This document shows, one piece after another, positions 1 through 6,098 of a stretch of 8,737 nucleotides of DNA (position 1 is its first letter; each line of letters starts with the position of its first letter). The translations under genes and the position numbers were made by a program. The stretch lies in assembly GCF_000721935.1 (NCBI RefSeq), contig NZ_KL585442.1, positions 5,603 through 14,339 of the forward strand, given 5' to 3'. The DNA is from Streptomyces sp. NRRL WC-3549 (GTDB lineage: Bacteria; Actinomycetota; Actinomycetes; Streptomycetales; Streptomycetaceae). The notes beneath the pieces were generated by a model. The model made no database searches, was not told where the DNA came from, and saw only the letters and a program-made list of their open reading frames with translations.

Positions 1-315
1 GCCTGGACGGGGCTGGAGACCATCCGCTGCAACGCGCTGCGCATGCTCGACGGCGCGGCCTCCGGGGCGCCCGGCCCCGAGGCGTCCATCGGGAAGATCT
101 TCTGGGCCACCTGGCACCGGGAGCTGGGGGAGCTCGCCATGGACGTCCGCGGAGCCGCCGGCATGGTCGCCTCCGGGGAGCCGTACGACCTGGACGACTG
201 GCAGCGGCTGTACCTCTTCTCCCGCTCCGACACCATCTACGCCGGGTCGAACGAGATCCAGCGCACCATCATCGCCGAGCGCGTCCTCGGCCTGCCCAAG
301 GAGACCCGCCCGTGA
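1..315 (+). CDS. fadE30: Acyl-CoA dehydrogenase, C-terminal fragment (FadE30-like)
   Basis: The frame is open from the first base to TGA at 313-315, so only the last 104 residues are present; the start lies upstream of the window. The fragment carries the acyl-CoA dehydrogenase C-terminal signature: an SRSDTIYAGSNEIQR segment followed by IIAERVLGLPKE, the usual end of the family, where the helical domain contacts FAD and the partner subunit. The family oxidises acyl-CoA to 2-enoyl-CoA with FAD. Assignment to FadE30, proposed to dehydrogenate the propionyl-CoA side chain of 5-OH-HIP-CoA in steroid C/D-ring catabolism, is inferred from position: it directly precedes ipdF, kstR2 and fadA6, as in M. 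tuberculosis. Its stop overlaps the next start (GTGA). The family call is secure; the exact paralogue is less so because the catalytic region is missing. Confidence 0.8.
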   Translation, partial: AWTGLETIRCNALRMLDGAASGAPGPEASIGKIFWATWHRELGELAMDVRGAAGMVASGEPYDLDDWQRLYLFSRSDTIYAGSNEIQRTIIAERVLGLPKETRP

Positions 316-1097
316 GCCAGCAGCCGCCCTACGTACCGGGACACTCCCTCCTCGCGGGTCGCACCGCGGTGATCACCGCCGCCGCGGGCGCCGGGATCGG
401 TGGAGCGACCGCCCGGAAGTTCCTGGAGGAGGGCGCCCGCATCGTCATCGGCGACGCCCACGAACGCCGCCTCGGGGAGAGCGCCGCCGCCCTCGCCGAC
501 GAGTTCGGCGCGGACCGCGTCGCCGCACTGCCCTGCGACGTCACCGAACAGCGGCAGGTCGACGCCCTGTTCGCCCTCGCCGTGGAACGCCACGGCGGTC
601 TCGACGTCGTCGTCAACAACGCCGGGCTCGGCGGCACCGCCGACCTCGTAGAGATGACCGACGACCAGTGGTCCACCGTCCTCGACGTCACCCTCAACGG
701 CACCTTCCGCTGCACCCGCACCGCCCTGCGCCACCTCAAGGAGCAGGAGACCGGCGGTGTCGTCGTCAACAACGCCTCCGTCATCGGCTGGCGCGCCCAG
801 CGCGGCCAGGCCCACTACGCCGCCGCGAAGGCCGGCGTCATGGCCCTGACCCGGTGCGCCGCCCTGGAGGCCGCCGACTTCGGCGTACGCGTCAACGCCG
901 TCGCCCCGAGCCTCGCCATGCACCCCCACCTGGTGAAGGTCACCACTCCCGAGCTCCTGGCCGAGCTCACCGAACGCGAGGCGTTCGGCCGGTACGCCGA
1001 ACCCTGGGAGGTCGCCAACGTCATCGTCTTCCTGGCCAGCGGATACTCCTCGTACATGACCGGGGAGACCGTCTCCGTCAGCAGCCAGAGAGCATGA
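312..1097 (+). CDS. ipdF: Short-chain dehydrogenase/reductase, IpdF-like
   Basis: This 261-residue classical SDR begins with GTG inside the GTGA overlap with the upstream dehydrogenase, with AAGGAG at 298-303 eight bases before it. The nucleotide-binding loop is TAAAGAGIGG (22-31), with Asp49 at the end of the second strand favouring NAD(H). NNAG is at 102-105, and the catalytic set is Asn129, Ser156, Tyr169 and Lys173 (YxxxK), so the enzyme looks intact. The C-terminal segment ends in the usual SDR LASGYSSYMTGETV pattern (241-254). In the mycobacterial scheme IpdF handles the ring hydroxyl/keto step on the 5-hydroxy indane-CoA intermediates; applying that here rests on synteny with kstR2 and fadA6 and on similar length. 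A generic FabG-type or beta-hydroxyacyl-CoA dehydrogenase role cannot be excluded from sequence alone. Confidence 0.8.
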   Translation: MSQQPPYVPGHSLLAGRTAVITAAAGAGIGGATARKFLEEGARIVIGDAHERRLGESAAALADEFGADRVAALPCDVTEQRQVDALFALAVERHGGLDVVVNNAGLGGTADLVEMTDDQWSTVLDVTLNGTFRCTRTALRHLKEQETGGVVVNNASVIGWRAQRGQAHYAAAKAGVMALTRCAALEAADFGVRVNAVAPSLAMHPHLVKVTTPELLAELTEREAFGRYAEPWEVANVIVFLASGYSSYMTGETVSVSSQRA

Positions 1098-1101
1098 AGA
1101 C

Positions 1102-1695
1102 ATGAGCACCAGCTCCAACGCCGAACGGCGCGCCGAACTCCTCGCCACCGCCGCCCAGGTCTTCGCCGACCAGGGGTACAACGCCACCACCGTCCGCCGT
1201 ATCGCGGACGCCGCCGGACTGCTCGCGGGCAGTCTCTACTACCACTTCGACTCCAAGGAGTCGATGCTCGACGAGATCCTCTCGGCCTTCCTGGACGAGC
1301 TGTGGACGGGCTACGACTCCGTGCTCGCCGCCGGGCTCGGCCCCCGGGAGACCATCGAGGCCCTCGTCACCGAGTCCTTCCGGCAGATCGACCGCCACGG
1401 ACCCGCGGTCGCCATCTACCAGAAGGAAGCCCGGCACCTCTCCGCCCAGCCGCGCTTCTCCTACCTGGCCGACTCCCAGGTCAAGTTCGAGAGCGCCTGG
1501 CTGCGCACCCTGGAACGCGGCGTCGCCGAACAGGCATTCCGGGCCGACCTCGACGTCCGCCTCGTCTACCGGTTCGTCCGCGACACCGTCTGGGTGGCCG
1601 CCTCCTGGTACCGCCCCGGCGGCACACACAGCCCGGAGGAGATCGCCCGCCAGTACCTGTCCATGGTCCTTGAAGGCATCACCCCCCGTACCTGA
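1102..1695 (+). CDS. kstR2: TetR-family repressor of HIP catabolism, KstR2-like
   Basis: This is a 197-residue TetR regulator. The N-terminal DNA-binding domain has the helix-turn-helix at about residues 29-48 (TTVRRIADAAG ... GSLYYHF), followed by the SKESMLDEIL helix. The ligand-binding half contains QPRFSYLADSQ (116-126) and DLDVRLVYRFVRDTVW (149-164) followed by WYRPGG (169-174), segments I recognise as characteristic of KstR2 rather than of TetR proteins in general. KstR2 in mycobacteria and rhodococci represses the C/D-ring genes and is released by HIP-CoA. The ATG at 1102 lies four bases after the ipdF stop; an earlier ATG at 1094 meets a stop after three codons. It sits inside the operon it probably controls, implying autoregulation through a promoter upstream of the window. 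No KstR2-type palindrome is seen near the gene. Confidence 0.9.
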   Translation: MSTSSNAERRAELLATAAQVFADQGYNATTVRRIADAAGLLAGSLYYHFDSKESMLDEILSAFLDELWTGYDSVLAAGLGPRETIEALVTESFRQIDRHGPAVAIYQKEARHLSAQPRFSYLADSQVKFESAWLRTLERGVAEQAFRADLDVRLVYRFVRDTVWVAASWYRPGGTHSPEEIARQYLSMVLEGITPRT

Positions 1696-1713
1696 CCCCG
1701 CACCACCCTGACG

Positions 1714-1719
1714 AAGGAG
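1714..1719 (+). promoter_or_regulatory. Ribosome binding site of fadA6
   Basis: AAGGAG lies five bases before the ATG at 1725. It is the strongest Shine-Dalgarno match in the plus-strand operon and fixes the thiolase start. The 29-base gap after kstR2 leaves little room for a separate promoter, so fadA6 is probably co-transcribed. Confidence 0.8.
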
Positions 1720-1724
1720 CAGTC

Positions 1725-2882
<1,158 letters not shown>

Positions 2883-2886
2883 ACGC

Positions 2887-2903
2887 CGCCGCCCGTAGCG
2901 GCG
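2887..2903. terminator. Short GC hairpin between convergent genes
   Basis: CGCCGC (2887-2892) pairs with GCGGCG (2898-2903) around the 5-base loop CCGTA, starting five bases after the fadA6 stop. There is no T-tract, as is common in actinomycetes. It could end transcription for fadA6 and, from the other side, for the DUF4157 gene, but a 6-bp stem is modest in DNA this GC-rich. Confidence 0.4.
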
Positions 2904-2915
2904 ACCATCGGGCCG

Positions 2916-4151
2916 TCAGTGGATTTCGGCGGGGAAGTTGGGGCCCGGGTTCGCCGGGCCCCGGCTGATGGCCTGGCTCGCCCTGTCCATCTGCACATAG
3001 TGCGCCGTGTGCTCGACACCATCCGGCACGTGGAACTCCAGATCGGCCGGGTTGGCCGACAACCGGCCGTACGTGCGGACGCTGATCTCGACGCCGTACC
3101 AGTGTGCTGCGCCGGTGTTGTTGCGGGCGTGCGCGGAGCACTCGTGGAGCATGCGTTTCAACGGCTCTTCGAACTGGCGGTTGAACGTGCTGTTGGTAGC
3201 GCTGGTCATGGCCGTCAGGTTCGCCGATACCCCCGGGCCGCCCAGATTGTCGTTCCAGAGGTGGCCCTTGATCCAGCCACTGCCGTCCCGCTGATTCAGT
3301 TCGTTCACCAGGGTGCATTCGGCGGCTCCGGGCGGGGAACCCCCGTAGGTGTTCCCCGGGGCGTTGACGCTCGGTCCGAGAGTCACCCGGACGCTCGTGC
3401 CGCCCGTACGTCGATCCGAGGGGCCGTAGACCTCGGTGGCCCACACCGGCCGGAATCTGTCCCAGGCCGTGAGTGGCAGGCTCCCGGTGGCGCTCCGGGT
3501 CGTCCGCTGCACGCAGGGCTCCGAGGCCGCACGCGCCCCGTCCGGTCGGCGTTCCGCCGCTTTCGGCCCGCTCTGCGGTGCGCGGCTCAGAGCGCGGGTG
3601 GCGTTGGCCTCGGCCTCCCGCTCGAACCGGTCACCGGGGTCGGAGACACGCAGCCCGGCCCCGTTGTCGGTGCCCGCGACGGGCCCCTGGCGTTGCTGGA
3701 TGACATGGGTGAGTTCATGGGCCAGGGTGTGCCGGTCGGAGCCGCCGTCCCCGATGACGATGTGGTTCCCCGAGGTGTAGGCACGGGCACCGACCTCGGC
3801 CGCAGAGGCGCGGGCGGCGCTGTCGCTGTGGACGCGGACGTCGGAGAAGTCAGCCTCCAGACGGTCCTCCATGTCGCTGCGGGTGGCCGCGTCCAGCGGT
3901 TCGCCGCGGGAGCGCAGGACGTCGTGGACGACGGAGCGTTGCACCGCCGGGTCTTCCTCCTGGTGACCGCAGCCCGCCGCCGGGTGCCCGGCTCTGCGCA
4001 GCATCTGGAGAACGGCGGTATTACCGACGGCGCGCTGAAGCGCCAGGAGAGCAGCGGGGTCTCCGGCGGATTCACGGCCGGCGCGCGCACCGGTGGCTAC
4101 GCGACCGTCCTGCTCCTCGTCGGACTTCCTGGCAGTTTTCCGGGCGTTCAC
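2916..4151 (-). CDS. DUF4157 (eCIS-core) protein with possible nuclease-like C-terminal domain
   Basis: This 411-residue protein starts at GTG 4151, with GGGAGG (plus-strand 4161-4166) nine bases upstream. Residues 35-54 (LLALQRAVGNTAVLQMLRRA) form the LQR-xxGN-xAV helix often found ahead of DUF4157. DUF4157 follows at about 74-153, with DFSDVRVHSD (101-110), ARAYTSGNHIVIG (122-134) and the zinc-protease-type HELTH (145-149); FEREAEA (176-182) may supply a third metal ligand. Two VQR motifs (70-72, 214-216) flank this part. The C-terminal half contains KGHLWNDNLGGPG (295-307), then NL at 311-312, Asn320 and FEEPLKRML (327-335). This resembles the GHL...LGGPG...NL...N...E pattern of DNA/RNA non-specific endonucleases of the His-Me finger type, but I rate that as tentative. 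DUF4157 marks effectors and toxins linked to extracellular contractile injection systems. No signal peptide, membrane segment or immunity gene is seen. Confidence 0.82.
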   Translation of the reverse strand: MNARKTARKSDEEQDGRVATGARAGRESAGDPAALLALQRAVGNTAVLQMLRRAGHPAAGCGHQEEDPAVQRSVVHDVLRSRGEPLDAATRSDMEDRLEADFSDVRVHSDSAARASAAEVGARAYTSGNHIVIGDGGSDRHTLAHELTHVIQQRQGPVAGTDNGAGLRVSDPGDRFEREAEANATRALSRAPQSGPKAAERRPDGARAASEPCVQRTTRSATGSLPLTAWDRFRPVWATEVYGPSDRRTGGTSVRVTLGPSVNAPGNTYGGSPPGAAECTLVNELNQRDGSGWIKGHLWNDNLGGPGVSANLTAMTSATNSTFNRQFEEPLKRMLHECSAHARNNTGAAHWYGVEISVRTYGRLSANPADLEFHVPDGVEHTAHYVQMDRASQAISRGPANPGPNFPAEIH

Positions 4152-4160
4152 GGACCTGGC

Positions 4161-4166
4161 CCTCCC
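4161..4166 (-). promoter_or_regulatory. Ribosome binding site of the DUF4157 gene
   Basis: Read on the minus strand this is GGGAGG, nine bases before the GTG start at 4151. It supports that start and a full N-terminal LQR-GN helix. Confidence 0.65.
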
Positions 4167-4203
4167 GTAGTCGGCGTGTGACCACCATCAGTAACCGATA
4201 TGT

Positions 4204-4221
4204 GGACCATGGGGTAGGTCC
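4204..4221. promoter_or_regulatory. Small dyad upstream of the DUF4157 gene
   Basis: GGACC (4204-4208) and GGTCC (4217-4221) form an inverted repeat with an 8-base spacer in the 122-base gap between the DUF397 stop and the DUF4157 start. The stretch around 4190-4215 is less GC-rich than its surroundings, as a promoter might be, but I cannot point to convincing -10 and -35 boxes. Operator function is inference only. Confidence 0.25.
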
Positions 4222-4247
4222 GTCAGGGCAGCGCCTCATGCCCGGAC
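4222..4247 (-). terminator. Hairpin after the DUF397 gene
   Basis: GTCAGGGCA (4222-4230) and TGCCCGGAC (4239-4247) pair at eight of nine positions around an 8-base loop, 27 bases after the DUF397 stop on the minus strand. It is a plausible factor-independent terminator of the xre-DUF397 pair, which would make the DUF4157 gene a separate transcription unit. There is no T-tract. Confidence 0.4.
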
Positions 4248-4273
4248 AGGCAAACGCGGTCGGCCGGCTGCCC

Positions 4274-4480
4274 TCAGCCGCACGCGAGGGACACGAACGC
4301 CGCCCACTCCTCGCGGCCGACCCGCAGCGCCGGCCCGTCGCCCGCTGCCTTGGAGTCCCGTACGTGGACCACGCCGTGTCCGGCGGCCACCTCCACGCAG
4401 TCGCCGCCGCCCGATCCGCTGTAGCTGCTCTTGAACCAGCGCAGCTCGTTCGCGCTTCCGGTTGCCCGCTCCATGCTCAT
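4274..4480 (-). CDS. DUF397 domain protein
   Basis: This 68-residue protein is a complete DUF397: the family signature WFKSSYSGSGGGDCVEVA spans residues 15-32, RDSK is at 41-44, and the final W59-F62 pair (WAAF) is in place. The ATG at 4480 overlaps the stop of the upstream XRE gene as ATGA, with GGGAGAG just ahead of it, so the two are translationally coupled. DUF397 proteins are almost confined to actinomycetes and accompany WhiJ-like XRE regulators; at the S. coelicolor whiJ locus the DUF397 partner interacts genetically with the regulator in development. A partner or antagonist role for the XRE protein encoded immediately upstream is inferred from that pairing. Biochemical function is unknown. 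Confidence 0.92.
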   Translation of the reverse strand: MSMERATGSANELRWFKSSYSGSGGGDCVEVAAGHGVVHVRDSKAAGDGPALRVGREEWAAFVSLACG

Positions 4481-5349
4481 GTCTCTCCCACCATCTGTTC
4501 GATGAGCCGCGCAGACTCCTGGGCGTTCAGGGCCTGTGACCGCAGCTTGCCATACCGCAGCCCGAAGCTGCTGACCGCTGCCGGATCACTGACGACGCAT
4601 CCGATCTCCTGCGACTCGATGTAGCCGAGGCGCTGGAGATCCTTCGTCTCGATCAGAACGTACGGACCGTCGAGACCGGTGTGGAAGCCGCTCCCCGCAG
4701 GCATCACCTGCACCTCCACATTGCGCAAGGCGCCGACCTCCAGGAGGCGCTGCCACTGTTCCCGCATCACCGGCATTCCCCCCACCGGGTTCCGCAACGC
4801 CTCCTCCCCGATGATGAACGACAGCTCCGCCATCGGGTCCCGCGTCAGCAGCTTCTGGCGGCCGAGCCTGGCCTCCGTGTGCCGGTCCACGATCTCCTCG
4901 CCGAACGGCGGACAGTGGCCGGCGAACACCGCCCGCGCGTACGCCTCCGTCTGCAACAGCCCCGGGACCAGCAGCGGATCGTACGAGAAGCGGCTCAGGA
5001 CCTCCGCCTCGATCAGCGCGAAGTTGCGGAAGAAGCGGGGCAGCTTCGCCCGGTCCACATCGGCCTGGAGCACCTTCAGCACACCCTCGGCCCGCAGCAC
5101 CCGCTCCGCTGCCTCGGTGAACGCCTCCTTCGCCGGCCGGCGCCCCTGCTCGACCGAGGCGACCTGCTCCAGCGAGTACCCGATGGCCTGTCCCAGCGCC
5201 TGCTGGTTCAACCCGGCCCGTTTGCGCAGGTGTCCGAGGAGCGTGCCGTAGGCGACCCACACGCCCGGCAGCTCGTTGTCCTCCCTCGCCTTCGTCTGCG
5301 GCGCGCCGTTCCTCGTCTCCCGCACGGTCCTCACGTCCTTCTCCGCCAC
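4477..5349 (-). CDS. XRE-family regulator with DUF5753 (Scr1) domain, WhiJ-like
   Basis: A 290-residue regulator. The XRE/Cro-C1 helix-turn-helix lies at about residues 36-71 (LLGHLRKRAGLNQQALGQAIG, then QVASVEQGRRP). The remainder is DUF5753, recognisable by FRNFALIEAEVLSRFSYD (107-124), LVPGLLQTEAYARAV (127-141), RLGRQKLL (161-168) and the FIIGEEALRNPVGG stretch (178-191). Translation starts at GTG 5349, backed by a strong purine-rich ribosome binding site. Streptomyces genomes hold many such WhiJ-like paralogues, usually beside a DUF397 gene and a SpoIIAB-like ATPase gene, exactly as here. At whiJ itself the system influences sporulation and aerial growth. The target operator is probably in the adjacent divergent region, which contains a dyad and tandem repeats. 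What signal this copy senses is unknown. Confidence 0.92.
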   Translation of the reverse strand: MAEKDVRTVRETRNGAPQTKAREDNELPGVWVAYGTLLGHLRKRAGLNQQALGQAIGYSLEQVASVEQGRRPAKEAFTEAAERVLRAEGVLKVLQADVDRAKLPRFFRNFALIEAEVLSRFSYDPLLVPGLLQTEAYARAVFAGHCPPFGEEIVDRHTEARLGRQKLLTRDPMAELSFIIGEEALRNPVGGMPVMREQWQRLLEVGALRNVEVQVMPAGSGFHTGLDGPYVLIETKDLQRLGYIESQEIGCVVSDPAAVSSFGLRYGKLRSQALNAQESARLIEQMVGET

Positions 5350-5354
5350 CGGTT

Positions 5355-5363
5355 CTCCCCTCC
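5355..5363 (-). promoter_or_regulatory. Ribosome binding site of the XRE gene
   Basis: On the minus strand this reads GGAGGGGAG, five bases before the GTG at 5349. It decides the start in favour of the long N-terminus, about 35 residues ahead of the helix-turn-helix. Confidence 0.8.
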
Positions 5364-5405
5364 ACCCGCTACGGTCATCGACTTCGCCTCGACGGGAACA
5401 GGTTC

Positions 5406-5419
5406 AACGGCGGGCCGTT
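5406..5419. promoter_or_regulatory. 14-base dyad, candidate operator
   Basis: AACGGC (5406-5411) and GCCGTT (5414-5419) form a perfect inverted repeat around the spacer GG, 57 bases upstream of the xre start. Symmetry and position fit an operator for a dimeric XRE regulator acting on its own promoter. This is inference from sequence alone. Confidence 0.4.
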
Positions 5420-5438
5420 TCCGCGGACACGGCCGTCG

Positions 5439-5471
5439 CCCGTACAACTCCCGTACACGGCCCGTACGAAC
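5439..5471 (+). repeat. Three CCCGTAC direct repeats at 11-base spacing
   Basis: CCCGTAC occurs at 5439-5445, 5450-5456 and 5461-5467, so the units are CCCGTACAACT, CCCGTACACGG and CCCGTACGAAC, each 11 bases long. Related copies follow out of phase at 5486-5492 (CCCGTAG) and 5495-5501 (CCCGTAC). Spacing of about one helical turn places the repeats on one face of the DNA, as in cooperative regulator sites. The heptamer also appears singly elsewhere in the window, so the periodic clustering, not the word itself, is the signal. Confidence 0.6.
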
Positions 5472-5564
5472 AGGCCGCCTCGCCGCCCGTAGATCCCGTA
5501 CCCCCCGGCTCGGTACGGACGTCGCACCTGGTCACGGGTGGTTTCGGCGGCCGACGATGACTCT

Positions 5565-6014
5565 GTGAAGCGACAGGAAGACCTCCGTGAACCCCAGACC
5601 GTGCGCCGTGAGTCGAGCCTTCGGTTCAGCAGCACCCCGCGCGGTGCGCGTCTGGCGCGCACACTCGCCGTGCAGCAGCTCGCCGAGTGGTGCGGCGGCC
5701 CGTACGACACCGACGCGGCCCGTTCGGTGGCTCTGGTCACGGCCGAGCTCGCGTCCAACGCGATCACGCACGGCCGCCTCCCGGGCCGCGACTTCCGGCT
5801 GACCCTGCGGCTCCTGGCCGAGACCCTCCGCATCGAGGTCACCGACGCCCGGCCCGAACGCCTCCTGCCCGCCACCGCTCCCGGGGCCGTCGATCCCGGA
5901 GCCGATTCCGGCAGGGGGCTGCTGCTCGTCGAGGCGTACGCGGTCCGCTGGGGATGCACCGTGTCCGACGCGTACACCAAGTGCGTCTGGGCCGAGGTGC
6001 GCCTTCCGGCGTGA
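5565..6014 (+). CDS. SpoIIAB/RsbW-like ATP-binding protein (HATPase_c_2)
   Basis: This single-domain GHKL ATPase has 149 residues from the GTG at 5565. A GTG at 5538 would add nine residues (VVSAADDDS-type, not family-like); neither start has a clear ribosome binding site, so the start is uncertain. The N box VTAELASNAITHG is at 58-70 (Glu61 and Asn65 for Mg-ATP), the G1-like EVTDARPERLLPA at 91-103, and the G2-like DSGRGLLLVEAYAVRWG at 114-130. The closing VWAEVRL strand completes the fold. Such proteins are anti-sigma-factor or serine-kinase homologues, very numerous in Streptomyces and commonly encoded next to WhiJ-like XRE and DUF397 genes. A role in the same regulatory circuit as the divergent xre gene is inferred from that context; no sigma factor or anti-anti-sigma gene is nearby. 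Confidence 0.87.
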   Translation: MKRQEDLREPQTVRRESSLRFSSTPRGARLARTLAVQQLAEWCGGPYDTDAARSVALVTAELASNAITHGRLPGRDFRLTLRLLAETLRIEVTDARPERLLPATAPGAVDPGADSGRGLLLVEAYAVRWGCTVSDAYTKCVWAEVRLPA

Positions 6015-6036
6015 CGCCGAGCACGCACGGCACGCA

Positions 6037-6078
6037 CGGAGACACCGGACGGGGGCCCCGTCTCCGGAGCCCCCGTCC
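6037..6078. terminator. Bidirectional terminator with two alternative hairpins
   Basis: GGACGGGGGC (6047-6056) pairs perfectly with GCCCCCGTCC (6069-6078) around a 12-base loop, giving a 10-bp stem in the 84-base gap between the convergent ATPase and ipdC genes. A second stem, CGGAGAC (6037-6043) with GTCTCCG (6060-6066), overlaps it and cannot form at the same time. The strong stem is symmetrical and can serve both strands; there is no T-tract. Confidence 0.7.
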
Positions 6079-6098
6079 ACGCCCGTACGCCCGGTGCC

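Larger units (their letters stand above)
5350..5564. promoter_or_regulatory. Divergent promoter region between XRE and ATPase genes
   Basis: These 215 bases contain no convincing gene and must hold the promoters for the minus-strand xre-DUF397 pair and the plus-strand ATP-binding protein. The xre ribosome binding site, a 14-base dyad and an array of CCCGTAC repeats are listed separately. A further reverse-oriented copy, GGTACGG, is at 5512-5518. I see no clear -10/-35 pair on either strand. Confidence 0.6.

Noticed and set aside
145..149. Internal 4-base start/stop overlaps as a special system
   Set aside because: The GTGA and ATGA overlaps (312, 4480, 7160, 7936) are ordinary translational coupling in actinomycete operons. 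The coordinates given here are nominal.
237..1190. Long minus-strand reading frame opposite ipdF
   Set aside because: It is antisense to an SDR with complete catalytic residues, has low-complexity Gly/Val/Asp composition typical of reversed high-GC codons, and shows no domain.
2919..4181. 420-codon plus-strand frame opposite the DUF4157 gene
   Set aside because: The minus strand encodes a clear DUF4157 protein with a good ribosome binding site; the plus frame has no recognisable domain.
5538..5564. GTG at 5538 as start of the ATP-binding protein
   Set aside because: It adds nine residues without family resemblance and has no ribosome binding site; GTG 5565 is preferred but not proven.
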